Shown here: positions 30,572 to 42,726 of the stretch, piece after piece
Layout of the letters: each line of letters begins with the position of its first letter
Numbering within the stretch: position 1 is the first letter of the stretch
From: Amborella trichopoda
Taxonomy: Eukaryota > Streptophyta > Magnoliopsida > Amborellales > Amborellaceae
DNA length: 64,000 bases
NCBI RefSeq assembly: GCF_000471905.2
Contig: NW_006497557.1
Location: 2,239,018-2,303,017, forward strand
Direction of reading: 5' to 3'
Notes under the pieces: generated by a model
Database searches by the model: none
Seen by the model: the letters and a program-made list of their open reading frames with translations, nothing else
Told to the model about the DNA's origin: nothing
Made by a program: the position numbers and the translations under genes

Positions 30572-32341
30572 GTAATTCTCTCTCCTCTCCTCTCTCCTTC
30601 TCTCTCCTCCCTCTTCTTTCTCTCTCCTCCTCTCCTTCTCTCTCCTAATCTCTCCTCATCTTCGTTCTCTCTTTCTTCCCTTTCTCTCTCTTCCTCTTTC
30701 CTTTCTCTTCTTCTTTCCTTTCTCTCTCTACTTCCTTCATTTCTCTCTCTTTCTTTTCTTACTCTTTCTTCCTCTTTCCTTTCTCTCTTCTTCTTTCCTT
30801 TCTCTCTCTACTTCCTTCATTTCTCTCTATTTCTTTTCTTACTCTTTCTTCCTCTTTCCTTTCTCTCACTTCTTCTTTCATTTCTCTGTCTTTCTTTCTT
30901 TTCTCTCTCTTCCTCTTTCTTTTTTCTCTCTTCTTGTTCCCTTTCTCTCTCTACTTCCTTCTTTTCTCTCTCTTTCTTTTCTTGCTCTCTCTTCCTCTTT
31001 CCTTTCTCTCTCTTCTTATTTCCTTTCTCTTTTCTCTTCTTTTCTCTCTCTCTTCTTATTTCCTTTTCTTTCTTCAATCTCTGTCTTTCTATCTCGCTCT
31101 CTTTACAAGAACAACAACGTGGGCTTACCCTTTTTGGCGGGCCTCGCTGCGGTCTCTTTATTCTCTCTCTCTCTCTGCCTCCCTCTCTTCACAGGGACAA
31201 TGATGTGGGCCTGTCCTTTTTGACGGGCCCCATTGCGGTCCTTGTATTCTCTTTCTTTGTCTCTTTTCTTTCTCAGAGACAATAATGTGGACCTACCGTT
31301 TTTGGTGGGTGTCGCTGCAGTCTATGATTATTCTCTTTCTTCTCGATCTTCTCTCTCCTCTCTCTCTTCTCTTTCTCTGTTCTTTCTCTCTTCTTTCCCT
31401 TTCTTCATAGACGACAGCTAAGCCGTCGTCTGTGCACTCTCCTCTTCTCTCTCTTTGTTCATGAACGATAGATAAGCCGCGGTCTATGCATTCTCTCTTC
31501 CTTCTCTCTTTTCACAAATAACTACTAAGCTGTCATCTGTGTATTCTCTCTTCTCTTTGTCTCTTTTCACATACGGCAGCAAAGCCGCTGTCTATACATT
31601 CTCTCTCTTTCTTTCTTTTCACAGATGGCAGCTAAGCCACTATTTGTGCTTTGTCTCTCTCTCGCTTCTCTCTTTTCACAGACTGCTAGCCCAAGGTGCT
31701 GTTCATGTACTTTCATTCTCTCTTCTATCTCTTCGCAGACAGCAGCAAAGCCACTTTCTATGCTCTCTCTTCTCTCTTTTCACGGATGGCAGCCCAAGCC
31801 GCCGTCTGTGTACTCTCACTATCTCTTTTATCTTTTGACAAACGGTAGCTCAAGTCGTTATCTGAGTACTCTCACTCCCTATTCTCTCTTTTCACAAATG
31901 GCAGCTAGGCTACCGTCTATGCTTTCCCTTTCTCTTCTCTCTCCCTCTTCACATACGGCAGTCAAGCTGCCATCCGTTTCCTTCCTTTTTCTTCTCTCAC
32001 TTTCTTCTCGCACTCTCTTCTCTCTTAACTTTCTTGTTTCTTTTCATTTTCCTCTAAAGTGCTGAGTGAAAGCCAAGCCAGCGTTCGTCTCTCTCTATCT
32101 CCTTCTCTTTCTTTCTCTTCTTTCTAATGTCTTTTCTTCATTTAACACCTTTTCCCTTTCCCTTTATTGTAAAATATGTCCCTTATCAAGGATACACCAT
32201 AAGGCTATCGAATAGACACAGACTCCTTCATGTTATTTTTCATTTTTCTTTGAGTACACATGCACCTATGCGCTCACCCTACGATAAGGTGGGGTCTTCT
32301 GACCCACTTGTCTATATTCTAATGTGTGTGTGTGGTGGCAG
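30572..32341 (+). other. Candidate intron inside LTR4 (donor GAG|GTAATT, acceptor GTGGCAG|GA)
   Basis: Same sites as in LTR1 and LTR2; 1770 nt. CTAAT lies before the TG-rich run. Prediction only. Confidence 0.45.
31399..31985 (+). repeat. Inverted-repeat array of LTR4 (GGCAGC/GCCGCC type)
   Basis: About eight units 60-90 bases apart, each with a self-complementary core such as ACGGCAG..AAGCTGCCATCCGT (near 31955) or GATGGCAGCC..GCCGCCGTCTGT (near 31785). CT-rich DNA separates them. Same class as LTR3 and the single unit of LTR1 near 9580. Confidence 0.65.
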
Positions 32342-32632
32342 GAAAGAAGAGACAAGAAAAGGGAGGTGATTTCCAACTGGCTACAGGTCAGAGGTCATTC
32401 CACGTGATCTAAGAGGGTGCCCATGAGAGTCAGCTCGAGCATGTCACGGACCCACATGAGGTAAGTCCCGCCTATTACCCAAATTCCTCTCTTTTCGATT
32501 GGTATTCCTGCCCACGTCCTCTTTACATGGCTCTCAAGAGAGCAATCTCGAGTCCGGGGTCCATCTCGAACCTGGAATCACACCACCAGGTCATCCCGAC
32601 ACAGGGGGTGAGATCGAGGAACCTAACCAGCT

Positions 32633-32651
32633 TGGCCACTCCACTGGGGAC
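32633..32651 (+). promoter_or_regulatory. Element D primer-binding site (tRNA-Arg type)
   Basis: TGGCCACTCCACTGGGGAC after a GCT gap; one difference from the consensus (GCG to GCC). Confidence 0.82.
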
Positions 32652-33386
32652 AAGCTACCCCATAGTCAAATCGTCCTTGTTTGGCTTTACTTTCTTTTGT
32701 TTTCTGCACACTAACACACACATGTCTTTGGGGTTGTTTAACCTTTTAATTTGAGTCTGGGATTTTCTGATCCCCGCACTTATGAGTCCTTTTCAATTGC
32801 ACGAACCTCGTTCCTGACCTTCCTTTTGAGTGTTAACCCTGTGTCACGCTCCCAGGTCTTAACTTGGATTCTTGCGATGAGGGACCTAACGGTCCCTTAC
32901 TCCCCATCTCCTAGCCTTGGTGGACCCTCCACTAATGCACCTTGCATGGGTGGCACGCTAGCCACCACGCACCGCATGCACCCTGCTACCGGTAAATTAC
33001 TTGTCGGTCCCACTGCTCGAGGCAACCGAAAGGCCATCCCTTCCCTTCCTGCACATGGAACTCCAGCTGTCGTTGCTCCTATGGGTTGCCGCAAGGCAAC
33101 CCCCTACTCTTCATCACATCGGGCCCCTGCAGCAAGAGGCTTGACACGTAGAGGAGGAGGCCCTAAGGCTGTGACCTCCCACATACAGTCTAGAGCTCCT
33201 GGGCCATCCACTCGAGCCACACCTCAGGGGAACCTTCGGGCTGCCTAGAACCACTGTCCATGTTCTGGTCTTCTTGGACTTAGCCTGGTATATCTTTTGC
33301 ATATGCATCGCACCGCTCGGGGCAGCCCAGTTGCAGCGTCTACTCAAGTACACGAGGGATGACCTCCTTGTCATTCCTCTCAACAC
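32652..33386 (+). other. Element D leader, part 1
   Basis: It aligns with A 12752-13600, including GGTGGCACGCTAGCCACCAC, itself a near-palindrome at about 32950. The open frame 32751-33248 has no known domain and overlaps another frame. The last five bases, AACAC (33382-33386), are the left copy of the target duplication of LTR3. Confidence 0.65.
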
Positions 33387-34728
33387 TATTTGAGGTCATT
33401 TTCCATCACTTGTATCCCCAATAAAAATACCGAGAGAGAAGTTCGCGACCTAGGCTTGCAAATACCAAAATGCCTATGGATTACGGAAGTCATAGGACAA
33501 TAAGCACTTATCGGAAGTGAAAATTCCAACAGTTCGAGAATGGTCTGATAACGTTCAAGAACACCTGCCAAGTTTTGTTGCAATACAATGAGTTTTGGGC
33601 AGTGCAGTTGTCAAAATATTTTAAGGAAATCCTGCCTCTATCATGTAGAAAATGAGCTTTGTACTACAACACCATTATTGGACCCTCAAATGGTCTCCAA
33701 ACCATTGCCATTGGATTCAAAATGGTCGAAAATCCTTGGATACTGATTTTCGATATGTTTGGAAGCTTCTAGAGAAAGTTATAGCCAACCTACCCAAAAT
33801 GGGTAGGCCGTACGCTATTACGGTGCTCCCTTGGGCAACCAGTTTCTATTAATGGAAACTATTCATCACTAATTTGGGGGCAAACATCACAAGGTCATAT
33901 GTTCTTTATCCCGAGTCGGATCGAGCCCAAATTTTGGGAGCACGTTTGTCTAGTCAACCCAGTCGATCTGATATATGGCACGCACGGTGATATTGCCAGA
34001 GTCGGGAGAAATCAAAGAAATAATTTTTCCGAAAAAACGTAAAAGGTGCAGAAAAATTCCATCCACGCATCTCACCAATCAAACTACCATATCACAGCAC
34101 TCGAGTGTCAGATCGACCTCAAACCAAACCCATTGCGAGCCCTACGTCAGAGGCTTCACCTGAATCAAACCTCGCACATGATTGACGGTCAGAATCGATG
34201 CATAATGAGTACGAAGTTGCTGCAATTCTGGCCATCGAAATCAAAACTTCGGCCAAAGTTTCCCAATTTGAAAAAAGGTCATCCGGGCATCAAATCGAGA
34301 CGTTCATTTTGCAAAATGATTATGGTAACTTTTTTGTGATGCTACAATCAAGAAATCATCGAAAAACATCGAGAAATAGGCTGAATCTTAAAATTAAGAT
34401 TGCACATTTTTTTATGTTTTTGCCACATCATAATTCATGGTGCGAAACTCAGATCTACGCCTCGAAATTGGTATGAAAACAATCATATTCTCCAACTCAT
34501 CAAGAAAACAATAATCTTTAAACTTGATTGTGATCATAAAAGCCCTGAATCGGTCATAGAACGATTGAACAACCATTACAAGGTCTAATTTGAAATTACT
34601 CAGATTGTTGATGTAGGGACAAAATCATCATTTTGCCCCCTTTTCTTAGTCTTTTGAATTCTTTTAATACTTAATTTTTATCAATTAGGTTAAATTTTAG
34701 TCATCCACCCATGTTTGGGTCTCAATTT

Positions 34729-34773
34729 TATATAAAGAACGTATTATCTCATTACGCCCTTTGGATGAATAAA
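34729..34773 (+). promoter_or_regulatory. LTR3 core promoter and polyadenylation signal
   Basis: TATATAAA at 34729-34736, the best TATA match in the window along with LTR5, and AATAAA at 34768-34773. The spacing of 39 bases is short, so R would be small. Confidence 0.65.
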
Positions 34774-34960
34774 AAATTTATTTTTGCTTGAGTGTTGGGT
34801 CATAGCTTGGAGAGAGAGAGAGGAGAGAGAAAATTTGGATGGGTACTCCTTAGTAAATTTCTCTCTCCTCTTCTTTCTCTCTCTTCTCTCTTCATTCTCT
34901 CTCTTCTCTCCTCTTCTTTCTCCCTTTTCTCTCTCTTCTCTCTCTTCCTTCTCTCTATCT

Positions 34961-34998
<38 letters not shown>

Positions 34999-35164
34999 TC
35001 TTCTCTTCTTCTCCTCTCTTCTCTCTCTTCTCTCTCTCATCTCTTTCTCTTCTTTCTCCCTCTCTTTCTCTCTCTTCTCTCTCTTCTTTCTCTCTTCTCT
35101 CTCCCTCTCTCCTTTTATTTCTCTCTCTTCTCTCGCCATCTTTCTCTGTTTCTATCTCTCTAAT

Positions 35165-36262
35165 ATAGATGGTAGTGTCAGCCGTTGCCTATGTCAATTC
35201 TCTCTTTCTCTCTTCACAGACGGCAGCAAGCTGCCATCTGTGTCTCTATCTGCTCTCTTTCTCTCTTTTCTTCCTCTTCTCTCTCCTACTCCTCTCTCTT
35301 CTTTCTCTCTCTTTCTTCTCTCTTCTTTCTCTTTCTTCTTTCTCTCTTTGATACGAATGGCAGCATCAGTAGTCGCCTATGTCAATTCTCTCTTTCTCTC
35401 TCTTCACAGATGATAGCAAGTTACCATTTATGTCTCTATCTCTCCTTCTGCACAGGGGTAATGATGTGGGCTTACCCTTTTTTGTGCCCTTGTTGGGGTT
35501 CTTGTGATCTCTATCTCTCTCCTCTCACGGGCACAGTGACGTGAGCTTATCCTTTTTAGCGGGCCTCATTACCGTCCCTGTGTTCTCTGTTCTTCTCTCT
35601 TATTCTTTTCGTTCCTTTCACAGACGATAATCAAGCCACTATCTGTGCTCTTTCTCTCTCTGCCCTCTTCACAAACGACAATCAAGTTACCATCTGTGTT
35701 TTGTCTCTCTCTCCCATCTTCGTAGATGGCAGTCAAGTCGTCATTTGTGTTCTTTCTCTCTCTCCCTTCTTCGTAGACAATAGGCAAGTCACCGTATGCG
35801 TTCTTTTTCTCTCTCCCTTCTTCACAGACAGAAGCCAAGTTGTCATTTGTGTTCTCTTCTCTCTCTTTTCTATCTTCTTTTCATTGTCTCTCTTTCTTCC
35901 TCTTCTTCTCCCTTCTTTTCTCTTTCTTCTCTCTTCTTTCCTCTTTCTTCTCTCTTCTTTCCTCTTTATTCTCTTCTTTTTTTTTTATCCTCTCTTCTTC
36001 TTTGCTTTCCTTTTCGATTCCCTATAATCTCTTTCTCTCTCTCTTCTTGCAGGGGCAATGACGTGGGCCTACCACTTTTGATGGGCCTTGTTGCTACCCT
36101 TGTATCCTCTCCCCCATTACCTCTCTTTCTTTTCTCTCATTTCACAGACGACAAGCAAGCCGTTGTCAATGCTCTTTCTCTTTCTTCCCTCTTTGCAGAT
36201 GGCGTTAAGCCGCCGTCTATGTTCTTTCTATCTCTCCTCTCTTTCGCAGACAGCAACAACCC
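35165..36262 (+). repeat. Inverted-repeat array of LTR3
   Basis: The unit at 35215-35242 pairs CACAGA with TCTGTG and GGCAGC with GCTGCC, with one mismatch. Further units occur at about 35617, 35672, 35725, 35780, 35830, 36143, 36195 and 36245 (ACAGACGACAAGCAAGCCGT and variants), 45-60 bases apart in CT-rich DNA. Confidence 0.65.
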
Positions 36263-36790
36263 GTCGTTTGTGTATTTTCTCCTCCTTTTACTCTCCCTTC
36301 TCTTCCTTTTAATGAATTTTCTCTATCTAACCCTTTTATTCCCTCACCCTTGTATTGTAAAAATATGTAGTGTTAATCCTTTGTCAAGGAGACGCCGGAA
36401 GGCTGTCAAATTGATACGAACTTGATCATGTTATTTTTTGTTTTCCTTTGAGTACACATGCACATGTGAGCTCACCCTTAGACCCACTTGTCTTGTACTC
36501 TAATGTGTGTGTGTGATTGAAGGAAAAGAAGAAATAGGCCAAATGAAGCGATTTCGATCCAGCCATAAGTCTTAGGGGCATTCCAACGTGATTTAGCCCG
36601 AGTGAATCACAGACCTACATGAGGTAAGTCCCACCTCACACCGTAATTCCTCTCTCATCAATTAGTAATCCTGCCCGTGTCCTCTTGACATGGTTCATGA
36701 GTGAGCGGTCTTAGGACCCGGGTCCATATCGAACCCGGAGCTAAGCCATCAGGTCACCCTGACCGAGGGCAAGATCGAGGCATCTAACTA

Positions 36791-37430
36791 AGCACATGCC
36801 TGCTCAGTTTGTGTGGAGAGGTCACAAGGACACGCCCTCACAAAATATGCTCAAAGTATGCGACTTTCAAAGGTTCAACCAATTGCTTTAGCTTGGGCTG
36901 ACCCCCAGGTCACCCAAATTCCCTTTACAAGTGGCACCCACATGCCACCTCCACAAGCAGCCTCGAGCTCCCAACCAAAAGTCCAATGGCAGCCATCTCC
37001 TCCCCCGTTCGTCCCCTCTCCCTTGGTCCAACTGCTCAAGACCTGATACTCGAAGGCCTTCCTTAAGAGTACCCCCTTGAAATACCCTCTTCAGACTGGC
37101 CCTACCATTGGAGCTCACAAAAGAGCTTGGGGCAAGGCTCCCTTGGGTGATGAGGTCTTCCATCCCCCATATCTCCCTAAGCCAAGGCAGAAAACTGACC
37201 TGGCCCCTGTTTCTGGCCCCCATCCCTTGCCTCACCTCATAGAGACAACCCTCTCATGTTTGAGAATAATGGACCATTCACAGTCTTGATCTCTATTCTA
37301 GAGAAAAGTATACAAGAACTTGAGAGCCAAACATGAGCGAGGCGTGCAAATAATGCCGAGAGAAGAACCCAAGACTCTCGAGACAAACATGCCTACTGAC
37401 CCTCTAGTCAGAAACCCCTTTTATCCACTA
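36791..37430 (+). other. Element D leader, part 2
   Basis: Starts with AGCAC, the right target copy. The phrase GCCTGCTCAGTTTGTGTGG continues the A-type leader where part 1 left off. The stretch 37050-37290 aligns with E 42850-43060 (ACTCGAAGG..AGAGTACC). It is coding-like but broken. Confidence 0.65.
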
Positions 37431-38596
37431 CAGGCTGCACCAAAGCCTTAGGAGGAAAACTAGGAATTCTGCATGGTTGTCAATGTCGTAGGAGATAACC
37501 AACCTTGTAGCCCCTGTGGTCCCAAGACCATCGCAAACCAGTCCTGACCCAATCAATGTATAAAGTTCGAGCTCGGTTGGGGCATGTCGAACCCTTACTG
37601 ACCGACCTGTCGCACCCAGTTCGGTTTGTACGCCAGACTCCGATCGCATAAGAGAGAAATCCCCTTGAAGAAACAGTCAGCTTGATGGTTATTTGGGATC
37701 CCAATGATGATCAAATAGACTGTATGAATCAGTTTGAGCATATGATGCGCAAGATGATGGAGAAGAGTGAGCTGATGGAAGGTACCCGGCTCCCTAGAAA
37801 CTCATCTCACCAGGAAGCCAAATCTCCTCATCCAGTTGATCTGGTCCCGAGGCAGCCAACTCCTTCACCTGACCACTCTTCCCCTCATTAGGTCTCACAA
37901 GCTGACATTGATGCCATGGTCACCCACCATTTGCCGAGGCCGGCAAATACCAGGAGTACCAGATATAGCCCTGTATCGGAAGCCCTATCCCTCTTATATT
38001 GATCAACTCTCATTTCCCTCAAATTACAAAAAGGGAAGACTCCCGCTCCTCAACGACATGAGTTCACCTCACAAGCATATCACTCATTCTATTCGGTGTG
38101 TCAAGAGACAACAGCCGATGGGGGGCTTCTTCTCCATTAGTTTGTTGAAGCTCTCGACAAGCCAACATTCAAGTGGTATGCTGGACTTCCCTCGAACTGA
38201 GTGCAAACTTGGGAGGAAATGGAGGAATTGTTCTACAAGCTCTTCTATGAAGTTGAAAGAGAAGTCCATACTATTGAACTTCTCACATTGACCCAGAGCC
38301 TAGATGAGCCGGTTGATCAGTTCATCACAAGAAGAAGAGATCTGGCTGCGTACCAAACTATTCCCATGCTTGAAATTAATGCAGTCCAAACATGTGTGCA
38401 CAACATATAGTTGGAAATCTCCTTGCATGTCGAGGCATTAAACCTGACCTCTATATCGGACCTAATCTTTAAAGCAGTTCGCCTCCTTAAACATCATTGC
38501 AAACTTCGAACCCCATCATCAAATGGGGAAAACAATCGAAGTTTTGGTAATCGTCTCAATTCTAGGGGCAATCTACAGAAAGCAGTGATTAGTGAT
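37431..38596 (+). pseudogene. gag: Element D gag, interrupted by element F
   Basis: An N-terminal acidic region (37682-37890, with DDQIDCMNQFEHMMRKMMEK) is followed by a stop. The capsid core follows in shifting frames: ADIDAMVTHHL, then YPSYIDQLSFPSNYKKGRLP (about 37975-38045), WEEMEELFYKLFYEVERE (about 38210-38260) and DEPVDQFITRRRDL, ending near VEALNLTSISDLIFKAVRLL. It aligns with the E gag to within about 20 codons of its break at 38596, where the LTR of F starts. The zinc knuckle and everything after are missing here. It would form the particle shell if intact. Confidence 0.85.
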
Positions 38597-41500
38597 TAGT
38601 TAGGTTCCTCGTTCTCGCCCTCTAGATCTGGATGATCAGGCGGTACGTGTCTTGGGTTTTAGGGGAACCCGAGATGAGATCACTCTCTCAAGAAGCTTGT
38701 TGGGAGACAAAGGTAGATAGACCAACCTATGAGAGAGGAATTTAAGGTGGGTTTGGGACTTACTCGGGTTGGGTCATGTGGGCGCCCTCTTAGATCACGA
38801 AGAAAGCCCCCCAGTCATAAAATTGGTTCGGAATCGTGTCCCTTAGCTTGTATTCTCCTGTTTCTGCAATCACACACGTATAGAAAATGTTATAAGACAA
38901 GTGGTCAACGGACCCCACCTTACCTTTGGGTGAATGTACACATGCGTGCACATTCAAAAGAAAGGAAGAGAAGAATGAGAGGATTAAGATTAGGATGAGA
39001 AGAATTTGACCAAGTGGTGAGGCCGACACAATGACTAAACTAAAAAGTAATTGACTTGGTGTGGTAGTAAAACGGGCTCGATAGCTCAGACCGGCTCAAC
39101 AGAATTACTATTAAACATACTAATACCAACTAGCTAGACACAGTGGCTAGTCTATTGTGGCGATGAAGCGAGCACAGTAACTCTGACTAGCACAACGAAA
39201 TTATTACTAAACGACAGGACTATCGTAGAAAGCTAATCCTGATGTATCTTAATCAGATGAAAGAGTAAAAGAATGGAAGAAAAAGAGAGAGACAGAGACA
39301 GAAGAGAAGAAGAAGCAAAATAGGAGAGAAAACCATGAGAGAAAAAGAAGAAAGAGAAAAGAAGGAGAGGAGGAGGACACAGACAGGAATGAGAGAAGGA
39401 GAGAGAAAATTCAAATGGTGATGACTTCTGTCGGCTATGTAAGAAGAGAGAAGAGAGACAAAGAACACAGGTGGCAATGGTCTTGCATTGACTATTACAG
39501 AAGGGAGAGAGAGAAGCAACACAGGCGGTAATGGGCTTGCGCCAGCAGTAGCAGAAGAAAGAGGAGAGGGAAAGAGCACAGGTGGCGATAGGCTTCCTTT
39601 GTATGTGATGGAAGAACCATGACGAGAACACAGGCGGTGCTAGGCTTGCGCCAGCTATGACAAAAGAGTGGAAAGAGAAGGAACATAGACGGTGAAAGGC
39701 CAGCGCCGTTTGCGATAGAAGAGAAGAGAAAGAGAGAGAAAGCTCATGCGACAATAAGCTTGCACTATCTATGACAGAAGAGAAGAGAGAGAAAAGAAGG
39801 GAGAAGGCACATGCGATGATAGGCTTGCGCCGTTTATGATAAAAGAGAAGAGAGAGAAAGAAAAGAAAGCACATACCATGATAGACTTGCATCGTCTGTG
39901 ATAAAAGAGAAGAGAGAGAAAGAAAGAGAGAAAGAGATAAAGATGAAAGCAGACAAGAGAAAGCGAGAGATGAGAGAGAAAATAAGAGATAGAGATGAGA
40001 GAGAAAAGAGGGGAGAAAAGATAGAGTAGAGATGGAAAAAAGGAGAAGAGAGAAGAGGAGAGAGAGAGATATAGATTTGAGAAAAGAGAAGAGAGATAAA
40101 GGAGAGAAAACGATGGGAGGAGAGAGAAATTGAGATAGAGAAGAGAAAAAAGAAGAGAGATAGAGGTGAGAGAAAGAGGGAAGTAGAGAGAAACTTATCT
40201 TATTGAGGTGTATCACCCCTTTTCTTCTCTCTCCTCTCTCAATCTCAAAGACACACCCATGAGCTTAAGATGGAATTGAAAACTTTATTAAATCTATAAA
40301 GAATGAACCAGTTGTCCTTTACAATTTAGTTTTGCAAGTTTATATAGAATTGGGCCCAAACATGGGTGAATGCCCAAAAAATGGGTGCGAAATGATTGTT
40401 TTGCCCCTGCCTAACCATGTGTAGAATTCCAGAACAATCCCTGCTGTTTCCCTAGAACTTACGTGATCTTTCATGACTAATCCGGGGTTGCTCTGTTGCT
40501 CGTTTAATCGAAAGAAGATTGTTTCCTTATAGGGCTCAGAATGGTGATCTATTTGATACCAACTTCCAACCATGAATCATGTTTTTAGGCCATGATTATG
40601 AAACTTGAATTTTGGATGAATCTTGAAAATTTTGAATCAATAGTGCACTCGTTCCTTAACGTTTTCCTTTTGTTTCTTCACTGAATCGCACTGAGTGTGC
40701 CGTCACGATCACATTGCAATAAACACAACTTGATTTCATGTCCGGATGAAGATTTCGTCGTCTTGAGTTTTTTTTCCAGAATCTTGAAATTCGACGGTCG
40801 AAATTACAGAAACTTCGATGCTTCGTACCTGAAATCCAACCGTTCACCATATGCGAGGTTAGGACAAGAGATAACTTCAGACCTTATGCACATAATGCAA
40901 TTTTTTTCATGTCGATCAGGTACACGAGCATCGTGATTTTGCTGCTAGAGTGAGGCGTGCTGCAGCTGATTTTTTTGTAATTTTCTTCACGGATCAGCAA
41001 TTTCTCTCTAGTTTTTCTTTCTACTCGGGCATCGTCACGGGGCGTACCACTTATTGAAACTCTCATCTTGACGAGAGGAACATGCGTACAAAATTTGAGC
41101 GCAATCGAACTTGGAACGAGTGAGATATAGGCCCTGAAATTCTCTCCTTGTGACTGTAAAAAGGGCCACCTTTAATGGTGTTTTGCTGCAGGGTGGCCAC
41201 ACAGGAATAGTGTGCGACCTACCCCTTTTCGGTATTTTACTCATAACTTTGTCTTGGGGTACTCGATTAAGCCGAAACTTGACCCATAGGGGCTTTCGAC
41301 TGTGTCGAATCCAATGGTGTCGGTTCCACTGTTGTTTGATGCACTAAAAATATAGGTCTAACTATGGGGTCCATTTCAGGGTACGAGAGTCAAATTTCGT
41401 TGAAATTATTTCTTTGTGTTCACTGCCTTAGACAAGCATGATTACGATGAAACTTAGCAGGTGACCTTTTGAAGTGCTTATGAAGATCTTGACCAGTTCT

Positions 41501-41610
41501 GGGGCTATTATGAGACTGTTGAAATTTTCATTGTATGTTGAGGCTTTATTGACCTGCTTCCTATTTATTCCCCATCAGGGACTAAGGTGCTGAAAAAATG
41601 TGTTTAAACA
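38597..41610 (-). repeat. 3' LTR of element F (3014 bp)
   Basis: On the minus strand it starts TGTTTAAACACA and ends GAACCTAACTA. TATA (TCTATATAAA) is at 40347-40338 and AATAAA at 40289-40284. The GA/CT pair is at about 40250-40150, a CT-rich zone runs to about 39240, and units with GGCGGTAATGGGCTTGCGCC or similar lie at 39940-39420. The acceptor-like ATTGCAG|AA is at 38864. The donor position reads AAG|ATAAGT, so the GT is lost. The 327-aa open frame at 39233-40216 is low-complexity. Confidence 0.88.
40284..40347 (-). promoter_or_regulatory. F LTR core promoter and polyadenylation signal
   Basis: TCTATATAAA (40347-40338) and AATAAA (40289-40284) on the minus strand, in the same order and place as in the plus-strand LTRs. 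Confidence 0.62.
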
Positions 41611-42721
41611 GCTTGCCCCACCGAATGTTGTGCTTTGAGACAAGTGAGAACGTCAACATTCAGATAATTTCCTCTGGCTTTATTACTTTTTTCTTCTTAG
41701 CCACATGATCATGTGAACACCGAGGAGATTCACGCAATGCTACAATTAGGATGCAAAGATGTTTGGATGAAATGTACAGGTCCATTCATAGAGACTTTAG
41801 GGGGAGAAGAGACTGTTTTGACGGATCGTATCGAAGTCCTCAGTCTAGCGTGGATTGTTTGTGATTCTAAAGCTGACGATATTGTACGAACCTTGTTAGT
41901 CATAATCAGGCCTGTCTAGCAGTCGAGTGTCATGCTGAAGGGAATTTTTCCCATTTGGTTTGGGTTTGTTTGTTTTTGGTTGGTACTGTTTGCTGCTACA
42001 ACAAGTTTTCTTTTGACAGTCAAGATACCTTTGTGGGCTCGATCTACTGGGTCCAGTCGGGGGCATTTTGTTAGCCTGCCCCGAAAGTATGGGCTTGTCA
42101 ACTAGAGGGAATTGTGGCTGGGCGGACTGAAGTCTTTGGCAAGTTCGCCTTGACTTTGTCAGTTTATTGCCTTCATAGTGGTCTTTTAGCATTTTTGGAA
42201 TGTGTTTGTGACCTTGTGGGAATAACGTTCTTCCTCATGAGACTTATCTTTCCATCTTGGCGAGTCTTCTATCTTTCGAGTCCTTTTTACGAATAGATTC
42301 AAGCTATCATAATCTTTTCCCAGAAGCTCATATTTTTGGATATTGGTATTATGAAACCAAGGATTTTTCTCTTTGAATGTGGGCTGAAGCCGCCTGTTGA
42401 GGCAAGCGTTGCATCAACTTGTTTATTGGTTCAAGCGTCCTTCACATATTTTCATTCGAACTTGGGAAGCAACACTGTAGAGACGGTTTTCACCAACTGC
42501 CTTTTGGGGGCTCTTTTACTCATGACCTTTCGACCATGTCCACCCTTATCATCCATTTTTTACTCACGATGCTCTTTCAGGTTTTCACCGTGACCGGGTT
42601 TTTATTTTCACGGACCTCTTTTACTCATGAGCATGCCCATCCGTCATTTTTACCCATGACGTTCCGCTATTCAGGCATACACCATGCCCATTAGTTTTTG
42701 TGAAGGCGTGTTTAATGTCAT
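41611..42721 (-). other. Element F 3' UTR end with hairpins and polypurine region
   Basis: The minus strand before the LTR reads GGTGGGGCAAGC. The stretch aligns with E 54280-55366. Hairpins: 42548-42531 pairs CATGGTC with GGTCATG around GAAA; 42592-42565 pairs CACGGTG with CATCGTG around an AAAA bulge and a CCT-GAAA inner part. Further ones lie near 42620-42705. No gene is seen; the small frames are not shared. Confidence 0.75.
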
Positions 42722-42726
42722 GCCTT

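Larger units (their letters stand above)
30185..32629 (+). repeat. LTR4: LTR of element D, lacking about the first 0.9 kb
   Basis: It begins in mid-U3 (the phrase ATCAAGAAAG..AATAATCTTTTGGC aligns with about 34495 in LTR3) directly after chromovirus sequence. It has AATAAA near 30475 and a GA run then CT run at 30521-30700. Near 31130-31330 there are units with GGGCCTCGCTGCGGTC, and at 31399-31985 units with GGCAGC..AAGCCGCCGTCTGTG. The conserved end segment starts near 32180 and the LTR ends CCTAACCA. The TATA site is degenerate (about 30430). Confidence 0.82.
33387..36790 (+). repeat. LTR3: solo LTR nested in the D leader (3404 bp)
   Basis: Starts TATTTGAGGTC and ends CATCTAACTA. It is flanked by AACAC (33382-33386) and AGCAC (36791-36795), a 5-bp duplication with one later change. 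No PBS follows its end, and the D leader continues directly after it, so it is a solo LTR and not the end of a full element. Solo LTRs arise by recombination between the two LTRs of one copy. It holds TATA at 34729, AATAAA at 34768, a GA/CT pair at 34811-34900, hairpin units at 35165-35245 and 35615-36260, and an acceptor-like site at 36522. Confidence 0.88.
30185..38596 (+). mobile_element. Element D: Tat-family element, 5' part, with a nested solo LTR
   Basis: A 5'-truncated LTR, PBS, leader and gag in order. The leader is split by the solo LTR at 33387-36790. Removing that LTR and one copy of its 5-bp duplication gives a leader that aligns with that of A. Gag stops abruptly at 38596, where the 3' LTR of F begins. 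The rest of D is predicted beyond the 5' end of F, outside the window. Confidence 0.8.
38597..42726 (-). mobile_element. Element F, 3' end (3' LTR and last part of 3' UTR)
   Basis: On the minus strand: 3' UTR (42721 to 41611), G-rich run, LTR (41610 to 38597). F continues at 58359-64000 on the other side of element E. The proof is that joining 58364-onward to 42726-downward restores CCAGAAGGC followed by ATGACATTAAAC, which matches E 54245-54270. GCCTT occurs on both sides of E (42722-42726, 58359-58363). Confidence 0.88.

Noticed and set aside
30817-31077. Lys/Glu-rich minus-strand frame (also 34744-35139 and 56747-57070)
   Set aside because: Antisense of CT microsatellite; same cause in each LTR.
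39233-40216. 327-codon minus-strand open frame, the longest in the window
   Set aside because: It reads almost only Ser, Leu, Phe and charged runs from CT/GA microsatellite in the F LTR. Other LTRs have no matching protein; openness follows from composition.
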